NCBI RefSeq assembly: GCF_016125515.1
Contig: NZ_WGLO01000003.1
Coordinates: 168,038-232,037, forward strand
Direction of reading: 5' to 3'
Length of the DNA: 64,000 nt
Source: Hyphomonas sp.
GTDB lineage: Bacteria; Pseudomonadota; Alphaproteobacteria; Caulobacterales; Hyphomonadaceae
The position numbers and the translations under genes are program-made. Positions 28,490 to 37,366 of this stretch are shown here, in pieces. Under the pieces are notes generated by a model. That model was given only the letters and a program-made list of their open reading frames with translations. It was not told the origin of the DNA and made no database searches. Each line of letters starts with the position of its first letter. Position 1 is the first letter of the stretch.

Positions 28490-30624
28490 AAGGCTTTCTC
28501 GAAGGCCAGCGAGATCACCCGGCCGCGCCCGGCGAAGAAGCGGTCATTGCTCGTGGTGCGCACGGTCTGGCTGTCATAGGTCACGTACTGTTCGTCGAAC
28601 AGGTTGGCGGCCGACAGCGTGATGTTCCCGAACGGCGCCGAATAGCGCAGGAACGCGTCGGCCAGCGTGTAACCGTCGAAGTCGCTCGATGCCGGCAGGC
28701 CGTCGAAGGTCCGGTCGAGATAGCTGCGGCTCTGCAGGCGCAGGGCAAAGGGGCCACGCTCGAAATCGGCGGCCAGGTTCACGCGGTCCGGGCTGATATT
28801 GGCGCCGTCGAGGTCCTGGTCGACGCGGCCGTCGCCGTTGCTGTCCGATTGGCCTTCGAGCGCGGCATAGCCGGCGGAGAGCTTGAGGCCGTCGACCGGC
28901 GTTTCCCACGCGGCGTTCAGCTCAAGGCCTTCGATCTCGGTACGTTGGCGCTCGACTTCGAAGATGTCGTTGCGCAGGATGAGCAGCGAGCCGAGTTCGG
29001 CCGTGCTCCAGAAATAGGCCGCCGAAGCCGACAGCGGCCCGCGGCGCCATTCGAGGCCGATTTCGGTATTGTCCGTGACCACCGGTTCGACGTTGAGGAA
29101 GGTGTCGACGTCCTCTCCCGGCGTGGAGATGGCGCGCAGGATGCGGCCGACATCGGCCATGGTGAAACCTTCCGCATACGATGTATACGCGGTCAGGCCG
29201 GGCACGACTTCAGCCGTGACGCCGGCATTGACCAGGGTCTTCTGGAAATCGGGCTCGCCGCCACCGACTTGTTGCGGGCCATAGCTGTAGAGCGTCTCGT
29301 AGTCGGCCACTTTCAGCTGGGCCATCTCGTGACGCAGGCCGCCCGACACGTGCACGCGCTTGCCGAACAACGCCTGGTTCAGCTGAACGAACGGCGCATA
29401 GGACGTGAACTCGGTTTCCGGAACCCAGTTGCGGCCGGTCTTGATCAGTTCCTGGTAGGTCTTGTCATTGAGCACATCGAGACCTCCCGTCACATTGAGG
29501 CCGGGCACGGCGTCGAGCGCCCGCTCATAAGAGAGCCGCAGGCCCATCTTCTCGGAATTGTTCGCGGACTGATCGAACAGTGTGCCGGTCGGGTCGATGG
29601 CCGGGTCCTGAAAGGTGTCGAAGACGCCGCCGCCATAAACGGCCTCGAAGTCCTGGAAGAACAGCTGGCCGGTCAGCAGGCCGCCGGCGAGGTCCTTGTC
29701 GGAATAGGTCAGCGACGTGGTCAGCACCTTGTTGTTCGGGATCTCGCCTTCCTGGCTGCCGCGCACCGTGGTGGTCGGCGTGTTGGTGGCGCGCGAGCCG
29801 CTCACGAGAACATAGTTGCCATCGCCTTCCAGTTTGAAATGCTGCGCCATCAGCTCAAGACGGCGCGCGTCGCCGAGGTCGTAGCCGGCCTTGGCGAAGA
29901 AGGAGAGGCTGGTCGAGTTCTGCACCTCGCCCTGCGTTCCGTCGATGCCGACGCGGCGGCCGTCGCCGCTGTAATAGGCGCCGCGCGTTTGCGCGGAGAC
30001 GCCAAGCGTCAGGTCGAGCAGGCCGAAATCCCGCCCGGCCACTGCGCCGGTGCGGGATTCATAGCCGTCACCCTGGAATTCGTTTGCCGCAGAGAACTGC
30101 GCCAGCAGCTTGCCGGTCCAAACGTCTTCCTCGGTCGGCGCGGCCACCGTGACGTAGTTCACCACGCCGCCGGTCGCGCCGATGCCCTGGATAGCGTTGG
30201 AGCCGAAGATGACCTCCACGCGGTCGATGAAGAACGGATCGATCGTGTAGCCGGCCCGGCTGCCGTCCCGCAGGGGATTGGACTGCGGCACGCCGTCGAT
30301 CAGGTAGAGGGGTTTGCGTCCGCGCAGGGATTCGCCCGCGCCGCTCATTTTTTCCCGCGTCGGCGAGAAGGATGGCACCAGCGTCGACACCACGTCCACG
30401 GCAGATCCGGTCAGCTTGGCCTGCAGGGCGAGATCCTCGTTGCTGATCAGCTGGATCGTCGTCGGCAAGGCGGACGGCGGCAGGATGGTGCGTGCTGCAG
30501 TGACGACCACGGTTTCCTCAACACGCGTCTCCTCGGTATCTGCCGGGTCGGCACCGGATTGGGCCTGTGCGGTAGCGGAAAGGGCGAGCAGCGCGGCGCT
30601 GCTGACACTGATGAGACGTTTCAT
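28486..30624 (-). CDS. TonB-dependent outer-membrane receptor, probable siderophore receptor
   Basis: A 712-residue receptor with a signal peptide (SATAQAQ), a TonB box candidate EETVVVTAAR near residue 33, a plug domain (RGRKPLYLIDGVPQSNP; VEVIFGSNAIQGIGATGGVVN) and a 22-strand barrel ending in the C-terminal Phe (SLAFEKAF). The barrel motifs and the PepSY partner point to ferric siderophore uptake. The ligand cannot be named from sequence. A Fur-type box lies 47 bases upstream of the start codon. Confidence 0.92.
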   Translation of the reverse strand: MKRLISVSSAALLALSATAQAQSGADPADTEETRVEETVVVTAARTILPPSALPTTIQLISNEDLALQAKLTGSAVDVVSTLVPSFSPTREKMSGAGESLRGRKPLYLIDGVPQSNPLRDGSRAGYTIDPFFIDRVEVIFGSNAIQGIGATGGVVNYVTVAAPTEEDVWTGKLLAQFSAANEFQGDGYESRTGAVAGRDFGLLDLTLGVSAQTRGAYYSGDGRRVGIDGTQGEVQNSTSLSFFAKAGYDLGDARRLELMAQHFKLEGDGNYVLVSGSRATNTPTTTVRGSQEGEIPNNKVLTTSLTYSDKDLAGGLLTGQLFFQDFEAVYGGGVFDTFQDPAIDPTGTLFDQSANNSEKMGLRLSYERALDAVPGLNVTGGLDVLNDKTYQELIKTGRNWVPETEFTSYAPFVQLNQALFGKRVHVSGGLRHEMAQLKVADYETLYSYGPQQVGGGEPDFQKTLVNAGVTAEVVPGLTAYTSYAEGFTMADVGRILRAISTPGEDVDTFLNVEPVVTDNTEIGLEWRRGPLSASAAYFWSTAELGSLLILRNDIFEVERQRTEIEGLELNAAWETPVDGLKLSAGYAALEGQSDSNGDGRVDQDLDGANISPDRVNLAADFERGPFALRLQSRSYLDRTFDGLPASSDFDGYTLADAFLRYSAPFGNITLSAANLFDEQYVTYDSQTVRTTSNDRFFAGRGRVISLAFEKAF

Positions 30625-30670
30625 GGTGGGCTCCGGGAGGAAAGCTGGAAGATGAGGAGCGCAACATTAT

Positions 30671-30685
30671 TGAGAGTGATTATCA
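30671..30685. promoter_or_regulatory. Fur-type operator
   Basis: On the minus strand, TGATAAT-C-ACTCTCA matches the 7-1-7 Fur consensus (TGATAAT-n-ATTATCA) at 12 of 14 positions. It is within the promoter region of the TonB receptor gene, which starts at 30624. Confidence 0.6.
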
Positions 30686-30825
30686 ATTGCAACTGGGTCA
30701 GGGTGTGCATTCCGCCGCAGGCGGGCTTCGGTTGGCAATGCGCGTATTGACCTGATCGCCGGGGCAGCCATTGCGGCCGGGCCCCGCGCGGCCTATCTCG
30801 GGCAGGCAACAATGGAGAATGCCTC

Positions 30826-31308
30826 ATGACCATCAAAGTCGGCGACAAGCTGCCCGAAGCCACCTTCATGGAAATGACGGCGGATGGCCCCAAGCCCGTC
30901 ACCACGGCGCAAGTGTTCGGCGGCAAGACCGTCGCCCTGTTCGCCGTGCCGGGCGCCTACACGCCCACCTGCTCGGCCCGCCACTTGCCGGGCTTTGTGG
31001 ACAAGGCTGCGGATTTTAAAGCCAAGGGCGTCGATGAGATCGTCTGCACCTCGGTCAACGACGTGTTCGTCATGGGCGCCTGGGGCAAGTCCTCGCATGC
31101 CGACGAGGCCGTCCGCATGCTGGCTGACGGCAACGGCGCCTTCGCGTCGGCGCTCGGTCTGGAGCTGGATGCGACCGGCTTCGGCATGGGCAAGCGCTCG
31201 CAGCGCTATTCGATGCTGGTGAAAGACGGTGTCGTGGCTGAACTCAACGTAGAGCAGGGCGGCGAGTTCAAGGTGTCGGCCGCCGACTACCTGCTCGGCC
31301 AGCTTTAA
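30826..31308 (+). CDS. Peroxiredoxin (Prx5-type)
   Basis: A 160-residue peroxiredoxin of the AhpC/TSA Prx5 group that reduces peroxides. The peroxidatic cysteine is Cys49 in PGAYTPTCSARHLPG, with the partner Thr two positions before and Arg downstream. The C-terminus (DGVVAELNVEQGGEFKVS) is typical. Length fits the single-domain form without a fused glutaredoxin. ATG 30826 follows GGAGAATGCCTC. Divergent from the iron-uptake pair. A strong terminator follows. Confidence 0.93.
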   Translation: MTIKVGDKLPEATFMEMTADGPKPVTTAQVFGGKTVALFAVPGAYTPTCSARHLPGFVDKAADFKAKGVDEIVCTSVNDVFVMGAWGKSSHADEAVRMLADGNGAFASALGLELDATGFGMGKRSQRYSMLVKDGVVAELNVEQGGEFKVSAADYLLGQL

Positions 31309-31317
31309 GTCCGGCTG

Positions 31318-31331
31318 TTAACGAACCTTAA
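31318..31331. promoter_or_regulatory. Candidate CtrA-like box
   Basis: TTAA-6-TTAA followed by CC, lying 10 bases after the peroxiredoxin stop. The Caulobacter CtrA consensus has a 7-base spacer, so this is an imperfect match. It could serve the SPFH gene at 31454. Confidence 0.3.
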
Positions 31332-31348
31332 CCGAATACCGCGATGAT

Positions 31349-31379
31349 CGGCCTGCTCGGGGAACGGGCAGGCCGTTTT
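31349..31379 (+). terminator. Intrinsic terminator after the peroxiredoxin gene
   Basis: An 11-bp stem CGGCCTGCTCG / CGGGCAGGCCG (one G-T pair) with loop GGGAA, followed by TTTT. Confidence 0.85.
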
Positions 31380-31453
31380 CGCGTCGATTTTTATTGAATA
31401 ACGGCAAATCCCTCCCCATTTCAGACCTAGTACCCACTGTGGAGAGGGACACC

Positions 31454-32410
31454 ATGGACATCATCGTTTCGGCCTTCCTGCTGATCTTCGTCGTCGTTGT
31501 CGTCGGCCTGTTCAGCGCCCTGAAATTCGTGCCGCAAGGCTATAACTGGACGGTCGAACGCTTCGGCCGGTACACCAAGACGCTGTCACCCGGACCGCAC
31601 GTCGTGAACCCGATCTTCGACCGCATCGGCCGCAAGATGAACATGATGGAAACCGTGCTTGAAGTGCCCCAGCAGGAAGTCATCACCAAGGACAACGCGA
31701 TGGTGTCGTGTGATGCCATCGTCTTCATCCAGGTCATCGACGCCGTGCAGGCCGCCTATGAGGTCAACAACCTCGTCAGCGCCATCACCAACCTTTCGAT
31801 GACCAACATCCGTACCGTGGTCGGCTCGATGGACCTCGACCAGGTGCTCTCGAACCGCGACGAGATCAACGCGCGCTTGCTTGGCACGATCGACGCGGCC
31901 ACGCTCCCCTGGGGCGTGAAGGTCACCCGTATCGAGATCAAAGACCTGACGCCGCCAGCCGACATCACCGAAGCCATGGCGCGCCAGATGAAGGCCGAGC
32001 GCCTGAAGCGCGCTGAGATCCTGACGGCCGAAGGCGAGAAGCAGTCGGCCATTCTGAAGGCCGAGGGCCAGAAGCAGTCGCAGATCCTGCAGGCCGAAGG
32101 CCGCCGGGAAGCCGCCTTCCGCGATGCTGAAGCGCGCGAACGCGAAGCAGAAGCTGAAGCGAAGGCCACTGCAATGGTCTCCGAAGCGATTGCGCGCGGT
32201 GACGTCAACGCCATCAACTACTTCCTTGGCCAGGCCTATGTGGCCGCCTTCGAGAAGCTGGCGACCTCGCCTCAGCAACGAACGGTGATCATCCCCGCCG
32301 AGTTCTCGTCGATCCTCGGCACCATCGAAGGCATCCGCGGCCTGACGGACGCGGCCCAGGCCGGTAACGCGGCACGCGCCGCGGGTGCGGTTCCGCCGAC
32401 GCGTACCTGA
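31454..32410 (+). CDS. SPFH/band-7 (stomatin-like) membrane protein
   Basis: A 318-residue protein with one N-terminal membrane helix (IIVSAFLLIFVVVVVGLFSAL), an SPFH domain (residues about 25-200; VPQGYNWTVERFGRYTKTL, DNAMVSCDAIVFIQV) and a long Ala/Glu/Lys-rich coiled coil (about 190-255) that oligomerises these proteins. QmcA/stomatin relatives organise membrane microdomains and regulate FtsH. ATG 31454 follows GGAGAGGGACACC. The next gene encodes its usual NfeD partner, 31 bases away. Confidence 0.93.
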   Translation: MDIIVSAFLLIFVVVVVGLFSALKFVPQGYNWTVERFGRYTKTLSPGPHVVNPIFDRIGRKMNMMETVLEVPQQEVITKDNAMVSCDAIVFIQVIDAVQAAYEVNNLVSAITNLSMTNIRTVVGSMDLDQVLSNRDEINARLLGTIDAATLPWGVKVTRIEIKDLTPPADITEAMARQMKAERLKRAEILTAEGEKQSAILKAEGQKQSQILQAEGRREAAFRDAEAREREAEAEAKATAMVSEAIARGDVNAINYFLGQAYVAAFEKLATSPQQRTVIIPAEFSSILGTIEGIRGLTDAAQAGNAARAAGAVPPTRT

Positions 32411-32441
32411 TCCATCCATCGGCCCACAGAAGGAGGACCCT

Positions 32442-32909
32442 ATGGAACAACTGCTTTCCCAGATCACCTGGTGGCACTGGCTGGTGCTTGCCCTGATCCT
32501 GTTCGGCGTCGAAATGGTGACCGGTACGTTCGACCTGTTGATGGCGTCCATCGCCGCTGCAGCGACCGCCGCCTTCGCGGCCTTCGCCCCGGAATCGGCA
32601 ACCGCCTGGCAAGTCCAGTGTCTCGTGTTCGCGGTGGCCAGCGTCGCGTTGATCGTGATCAGCCGCTTCGTGTTCCCCAACATGCGCCGCGCTGAGCCCG
32701 AGCACCCGACGCTGAACAAGCGCATGGTGCAACTGGTCGGGCAGCAGGGTGAGGTCACGCGCGACCTCTCCAGCGGTCACGGCCAGGTGAAGATCGGCGA
32801 TACGGTCTGGGGCGCAGAAGCGGCCGAAGGCCAGGCGCCACTGGTGGTGGGCGACAGGATTGTCGTGGAAGCCACACGGTCGAACATGGCGATCGTCCGC
32901 AAGGCGTAA
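32442..32909 (+). CDS. NfeD-family membrane protein
   Basis: A 155-residue protein with an N-terminal pair of membrane helices (WHWLVLALILFGVEMV; the second near residue 45) and a C-terminal OB-fold domain (GQQGEVTRDLSSGHGQVKIGDTVW). This is the short NfeD type that pairs with SPFH proteins as a two-gene unit and is involved in membrane quality control. ATG 32442 has a near-perfect ribosome-binding site AGAAGGAGG. Confidence 0.9.
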   Translation: MEQLLSQITWWHWLVLALILFGVEMVTGTFDLLMASIAAAATAAFAAFAPESATAWQVQCLVFAVASVALIVISRFVFPNMRRAEPEHPTLNKRMVQLVGQQGEVTRDLSSGHGQVKIGDTVWGAEAAEGQAPLVVGDRIVVEATRSNMAIVRKA

Positions 32910-32917
32910 GCTGCGCC

Positions 32918-33541
32918 TTATTCCGTCCCCGGACGGCCCAACTGTTTCGGGTCGTGCTTGGGGGCGGGGGCGAGGCGCATCACTTCGGTCTGGAAGCGTT
33001 CGTCATCCCCCGCGATCAGGTAAGGCAGCGCCTTGCAGATCGCATCGCCCAGCGGCTCGAACCAGGCGAGATCCGCTTTCGAGAAGTCTGACAGCACATA
33101 GGGCATCACCAGCGTCTTGTCGCCGGGATGGCCGACACCGACACGGACGCGCCGGATGTCCGGCCCGATATGCGCAATGGCGGAGCGGATGCCGTTGTTG
33201 CCGGAATGCCCGCCGCCGCGCTTCACCCGCACGCGGCCGGGCGCAAGGTCGATCTCGTCATGCAGCACGGTCACCGCTTCGGCGCCGACCTTGTAGAAGG
33301 CGCAGGCCTTGGACATCGCGCGCCCGGACTCGTTGTAGAAGGTCTGCGGCTTCATCAGCAGCACCTTCTGCCGTCCGGAAGGCGTGTCGACCGAGCCTTC
33401 GGAAACCTCGGACTCAAACTTTGCGCGCCACGGGCCGAAACCTTGCGCGGCATGGATGCGGTCCAGCAGCAGGAAGCCGGCATTGTGCCTGTTCCTGGCA
33501 TACTTGGCGCCCGGGTTTCCCTGTCCGGCAAGGATCAACAT
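32918..33541 (-). CDS. pth: Peptidyl-tRNA hydrolase
   Basis: A 207-residue Pth enzyme that releases peptides from peptidyl-tRNA in the cytoplasm. The N-terminal signature GQGNPGAKYARNRHNAGF contains the catalytic His19. The mid-protein blocks LMKPQTFYNESGRA and VLHDEIDLAPGRVRVKRGGGHSGNNGIRS carry the catalytic Asp and substrate-binding residues. Downstream of the L25 gene, as is usual in proteobacteria (rplY-pth). Confidence 0.96.
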   Translation of the reverse strand: MLILAGQGNPGAKYARNRHNAGFLLLDRIHAAQGFGPWRAKFESEVSEGSVDTPSGRQKVLLMKPQTFYNESGRAMSKACAFYKVGAEAVTVLHDEIDLAPGRVRVKRGGGHSGNNGIRSAIAHIGPDIRRVRVGVGHPGDKTLVMPYVLSDFSKADLAWFEPLGDAICKALPYLIAGDDERFQTEVMRLAPAPKHDPKQLGRPGTE

Positions 33542-33579
33542 GGGTTGCGCATCTTTCCTGGTTCAGCCCCGGAATCGAA

Positions 33580-33608
33580 GAGGCCGCCAGCTTGTGACTG
33601 GCGGCCTC
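33580..33608 (-). terminator. Hairpin between rplY and pth
   Basis: A perfect 11-bp stem GAGGCCGCCAG / CTGGCGGCCTC with a 7-base loop. On the minus strand it follows rplY by 18 bases. The following TTCGATT is a weak T-tract, so termination is probably partial, lowering pth relative to L25. Confidence 0.5.
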
Positions 33609-33626
33609 CTGATTGTCCAGAACGGA

Positions 33627-34313
33627 TCACTTCTTGGCAGGAGCCTTCGCCGGTGCGGCGGCTGCAGCAGCGGCCGGGGCTTTCGCCTTGGCAGCCGGAA
33701 CCGCGTCAGCAGCGGCTGGTGCGGCGGGCTCTTCTTCGGCCTTGCCACCGCGGCCTGCGATCGTGGCGATCGTGAAGTCGCGGTCCATGATGACCGGCGA
33801 AGCATCCTTCGGAAGCGGGATGTTCGAGATCTTCACGTTGTCGCCGACTTCGAGCGCCGAGATGTCGGCTTCGAGGTGTTCCGGGATATGGCCGGCCGGC
33901 ACGTTGATCTCGACGGTGTGGCGCACGACGTTAAGCGTGCCGCCCTTCTTGATGCCCGGGCAGACTTCGACGCCTTTGAAGTGGACCGGAACCTCAACCT
34001 TGATGATCTGGTCTTTCTCGACGCGGCGCAGATCGACGTGCATCGGCTGGTCGGTGACCGGGTGCATCTGGATGCCCTGCGGGATGACCAGTTGCTTTTC
34101 GCCTTTGTGGATCAGCGTCGCGGTGGTGTTCAGGAACTGGCCGGTTTCGATGGCCTTCATGACTTCCGGCTTGCGCAGGTTGATGGCCACGGGAGCGAGT
34201 TCGCCGCCGTACAGCACGCCGGGCACAAAGCCCTGTCTGCGGGCTTCGCGCGCGCCGCCGGTGCCGGTGCGCGGGCGCACATCGACGTTGAATACAATAT
34301 TATGCTTGGACAT
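33627..34313 (-). CDS. rplY: 50S ribosomal protein L25/general stress protein Ctc
   Basis: A 228-residue L25 of the long TL5/Ctc type. The N-terminal 5S-rRNA-binding beta-barrel (GTGGAREARRQGFVPGVLYGG) is followed by the second beta domain and an Ala/Pro/Lys-rich tail of about 35 residues (AAAAAAPAKAPAKK end), a common alphaproteobacterial feature. ATG 34313 follows AAGGAAAACAC. The stretch between the promoter at 34405-34433 and the start is an untranslated leader of about 85 bases. Confidence 0.93.
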   Translation of the reverse strand: MSKHNIVFNVDVRPRTGTGGAREARRQGFVPGVLYGGELAPVAINLRKPEVMKAIETGQFLNTTATLIHKGEKQLVIPQGIQMHPVTDQPMHVDLRRVEKDQIIKVEVPVHFKGVEVCPGIKKGGTLNVVRHTVEINVPAGHIPEHLEADISALEVGDNVKISNIPLPKDASPVIMDRDFTIATIAGRGGKAEEEPAAPAAADAVPAAKAKAPAAAAAAAPAKAPAKK

Positions 34314-34404
34314 GTGTTTTCCTTTCGCCCTGGACCGTGCCCTCCCCAAGGGAAGGTCGGAACCTGACAGGCACGGCCTGGCGCCGCCCTTTCTGAACGG
34401 CGGC

Positions 34405-34433
34405 GTATAGGGGAAGGCGGGTCTGAAGGCAAG
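34405..34433 (-). promoter_or_regulatory. Candidate promoter for rplY-pth
   Basis: Minus strand CTTGCC, 17 bases, CTATAC. This fits the alphaproteobacterial sigma-70 pattern and lies about 90 bases upstream of the L25 start. Confidence 0.45.
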
Positions 34434-34498
34434 CGGGGGCTGAAGCCGAAACTTTGTGGGTATGATAGGGTGAAGCCGAACAGCCGGATTCGTCGGTT

Positions 34499-34894
34499 AT
34501 GCCTGTCACACCGCGCATTATGGGAGGGTTTTTCCTGCTCGCGACCAGTATTTGCGCCGTCTCCGCATTGACCTTCCTCCACCCAGGCACGCTGCTCGAC
34601 CGGATCTGGTCATTCAAGCGTGCCGAATATGCCAGCATGATGACCCATGCTGTTTGGGGCGGAGCCGGCTTCGCTTTACTGGCGCTAGTGTTTGCTGCGA
34701 CCGCTTGGGGCGCGTTTCATCGCCGGCGATGGGGCCACGAGCTCGCCGTCGGCGTATTCCTCGTAAACGCCCTCGCAGACGCCGGCCGCATGATCTCCGG
34801 AAGTTTCGCGGAAGGTGCGTTGGGCGTGGTAATTTCCGGCGCGGTAGTCGTCTGGCTCACGCGGCCGGGCGTCAGGGCGTTGTTCTCGAACTGA
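34499..34894 (+). CDS. Small membrane protein, unknown function
   Basis: A 131-residue protein with three to four predicted membrane helices (about residues 6-26, 45-68, 75-95 and 105-125). No known family recognised. The sequence has conserved-looking HAVWGGAGFALLALVF and AVGVFLVNALADAGRM segments. ATG 34499 has no strong ribosome-binding site. Two 10-base direct repeats (TGAAGCCGAA at 34441 and 34471) lie just upstream. Confidence 0.5.
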   Translation: MPVTPRIMGGFFLLATSICAVSALTFLHPGTLLDRIWSFKRAEYASMMTHAVWGGAGFALLALVFAATAWGAFHRRRWGHELAVGVFLVNALADAGRMISGSFAEGALGVVISGAVVVWLTRPGVRALFSN

Positions 34895-34909
34895 GCGCAA
34901 GCGCGACCG

Positions 34910-35947
34910 TCAGACCCGGAACGCGTCCGCTGCCTGGCGCATCCAGCGGATCACCTCTTCTTTCTGCTCCAGAGGCGATTTGCCATTACGCACAAGGATC
35001 AGGTCCAGGTCCGGCACGATCAGCGTATACTGGCCTTCATAGCCATTGGCGGAGAAGCTTCCGGGCCCTGCCATCCCGAGCCACCAATGGGCGCCGTAGC
35101 CGAGCTCTTCGGTGGGCGGAACGGGCGTCGGCGTGCGGGCATAATCCACCCAGCCCTCCGGCAGGATACGCCGCCCGTCCCAAACGCCGCCGCGCAGGTA
35201 GAGCAGGCCGAACCGCGCAAAGTCGCGCACCGTGCAGTAGCAGAAGGACGAGCCGATGAACGTGCCTGCCGCGTCGAATTTCGGCGTGGCCGACGCTATT
35301 CCTATGGCATCGAACAATTCGCGCAGCATGAAGTCCCGGAACGCCGGCCCCGATGCGCCCAGCGCGCGGGCGGCGCAGCGCGCGACGATATTGGTGCTGC
35401 CGCTGGAGTAGCTCCACACCGTGCCGGGCGGGTGCACGAGCGGCGACTTCGCTGCATAGGCGGCCACGTCATCCTTGCCGGAGCCGAACAGCATCTCGAT
35501 CACATCCGACACGCCGGCATCGACATAATCTTCCGCGAATTTCAGTCCGCTGGACATGCGCAGCAACTGGTCCAGCGTGATGGAGCGGCGCGGATCGTCC
35601 GTGCTCTGCCATTCCGGTACATCGGCGGGCGCGTGGATGTCGATCTTGCCTTCGCGCACAAGAATGCCGATCAGCGCCTGTGTCATGCTCTTCGCCTGCG
35701 ACCAGGAATGATGCGTCGTGTCCTGGTCGTGATCGCGCCAGTAGCGTTCGGCTACAACGCGCCCAGCCTGCACCGCCAGGAAGCCGTGCGTTTCACCCAT
35801 CTGGTCCGGCGCCGGATCGCTGAAAGCGAATTCGAGAAGCGGGTTCAGCCGCGCGGCAACCGGGGCTGGCAGTTCACTTGCGGGCCACTCCGCCGTGGGC
35901 CAGGGTACGTCCTCGGGTTGGGCGGGCATGGGCTTGAGATCACTCAC
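34910..35947 (-). CDS. Serine hydrolase, beta-lactamase class C family
   Basis: A 345-residue protein with the class C fold. The SxxK motif is Ser83-Lys86 (SQAK), with the second motif Tyr-Ser-Ser (YSSGSTN) replacing YxN and a C-terminal HWWLGMAGPG region in place of KTG. It resembles the CubicO/esterase group more than true beta-lactamases. No signal peptide is visible. Its ATG overlaps the stop of the amidohydrolase gene (ATGA), so the two may act in one degradation pathway. Confidence 0.85.
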   Translation of the reverse strand: MSDLKPMPAQPEDVPWPTAEWPASELPAPVAARLNPLLEFAFSDPAPDQMGETHGFLAVQAGRVVAERYWRDHDQDTTHHSWSQAKSMTQALIGILVREGKIDIHAPADVPEWQSTDDPRRSITLDQLLRMSSGLKFAEDYVDAGVSDVIEMLFGSGKDDVAAYAAKSPLVHPPGTVWSYSSGSTNIVARCAARALGASGPAFRDFMLRELFDAIGIASATPKFDAAGTFIGSSFCYCTVRDFARFGLLYLRGGVWDGRRILPEGWVDYARTPTPVPPTEELGYGAHWWLGMAGPGSFSANGYEGQYTLIVPDLDLILVRNGKSPLEQKEEVIRWMRQAADAFRV

Positions 35948-36939
35948 AGTTTGTACACCTTTCGCGCTGTGCCGCTGAGCAGCGCGGCTTTGGCCGGTTC
36001 GGGATAGTCTGCTGCGATCTTCTTGAGGCCGTTCCAGAGCGTGCGGTAGCTGAGCGACAGGCGGTCGACCGGGAAGTTGCTTTCAAACATGCAGCGCTCC
36101 GGTCCGAACACCTTGATGGCATGATGATACCAGGGCGCCTGCGCCTCAACGAATTCGTCCGAGGTCGGAGGTTTGTCGCGCCCGTTCCAGCCAAAACCGT
36201 TGTCCGGCATCGCAAGCCCGCCGAGTTTGGCGTGGACGTTCTGGTTCTCCGCCACGGCGGCGATATCGTCTTTCCATTTCTCGAAGATGTCCGCGCGTTT
36301 GCCGGCATATTTGCCGACGCCGAGCGGCGTGCCGAAATGATCGAGGATCATCACCGTGCCGGGCACGGCCCGGGCCAGGGCGGCATATTCCGGCAGCTGG
36401 TGGTGGTAGAGCCAGGTGTCGAAGGTCAGTCCTTTCTCACCAAGGCGCGCCACGCCGCGCCGGAAATCCCGATCGGCAAACAGGCCGGCGGGCCCGCGTC
36501 CGGGGATCGACAGGGGCACGCTCTTGTCAGGCTCGAAGGAGCCGGCATGCCGGATGCCGCGGAACAAGCCGTTCGCGGCCGCCGCGTGTGCCTCAAGCAC
36601 CTCGTCGAGGTTCGCCAACCGCAAGTCTGCGTGGGCCACCAACGCGGCGATCTGCGCCTTCGATTTGTCCTTCGCGGCCCGCGCCGAGGCAGCGGCAATG
36701 AACTCTGTCTCGCCAACCGGTTTCAGGTGGTCCGGGCCATCCTTGCGATAGGAGGCGCCGCATTCCATGAACACGGTCTGCACCACATTGTGCCCATCCT
36801 GCGTATCCGACCACAACTCCTCCAGATCGTAGGAGAGGTGCGGCTTCGGCCAGAGATGATGGTGCGGGTCCACGATCTCGCGGGCGGGATCGATCACGTC
36901 CTCGCGAACCTGGCTCAGCCATTCCGTATTGTTGAACAT
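35944..36939 (-). CDS. Amidohydrolase family 2 protein
   Basis: A 331-residue TIM-barrel metal-dependent hydrolase of the Amidohydrolase_2 group. The first metal motif is DPHHHLWP (His26-His28), with a later conserved His in YHHQLPE and Asp in LDHFG. Relatives act on lactones or dicarboxylic acids (for example 2-pyrone-4,6-dicarboxylate). The exact substrate is not evident. ATG 36939 follows GGAGGAAAACAA. Confidence 0.85.
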   Translation of the reverse strand: MFNNTEWLSQVREDVIDPAREIVDPHHHLWPKPHLSYDLEELWSDTQDGHNVVQTVFMECGASYRKDGPDHLKPVGETEFIAAASARAAKDKSKAQIAALVAHADLRLANLDEVLEAHAAAANGLFRGIRHAGSFEPDKSVPLSIPGRGPAGLFADRDFRRGVARLGEKGLTFDTWLYHHQLPEYAALARAVPGTVMILDHFGTPLGVGKYAGKRADIFEKWKDDIAAVAENQNVHAKLGGLAMPDNGFGWNGRDKPPTSDEFVEAQAPWYHHAIKVFGPERCMFESNFPVDRLSLSYRTLWNGLKKIAADYPEPAKAALLSGTARKVYKL

Positions 36940-37096
36940 TTGTTTTCCTCCAGGCGCCTTTGTCGGGTGTTCCAGCCTGTCAGGCAAGAACGTCCGAGTC
37001 ATTTGGCAGGATTGTCACCTTGTCTTCCCTTCGCCCTTGAAGCCGGTAAGGTGGGTCATCGCCGCGTCAGACGGCGTCTGCACAGGGGAGGGCGCG

Positions 37097-37363
37097 ATGG
37101 CCGCTAATGACGAGACGCCCGACCGCCGGGCCTATTGGCCGGAAGTCATCCGGCTCACGCTGACGCTGCTGGCGATCTGGTTCGCCGTGTCTTTCGGTGC
37201 GGGCATCTTGCTGCGCGGCTTCCTCGACCAGTTCCACATCGGCGGCGCGCCGCTCGGTTTCTGGTTCGCGCAGAACGGCTCGATCTACGTCTTCGTGATC
37301 CTGATCTTCTATTACTGCGCCGCCATGAACCGCCTCGAGAAGAAATACCGGATCGAGGGCTGA
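37097..37363 (+). CDS. DUF4212 small subunit of a sodium:solute symporter
   Basis: An 88-residue protein with two membrane helices, matching DUF4212, the small partner found directly before symporters of the VC_2705 group. Typical segments are YWPEVIRLTLTLLAIWFAVS and GFWFAQNGSIYVFVILIFYYCAAMN. GGGGAGG precedes ATG 37097. It ends three bases before the symporter gene. Confidence 0.92.
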   Translation: MAANDETPDRRAYWPEVIRLTLTLLAIWFAVSFGAGILLRGFLDQFHIGGAPLGFWFAQNGSIYVFVILIFYYCAAMNRLEKKYRIEG

Positions 37364-37366
37364 GGC

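Noticed and set aside
34910..35947. Beta-lactamase resistance gene
   Set aside because: No signal peptide, no YxN or KTG motif in standard form; it fits the esterase/CubicO group better.
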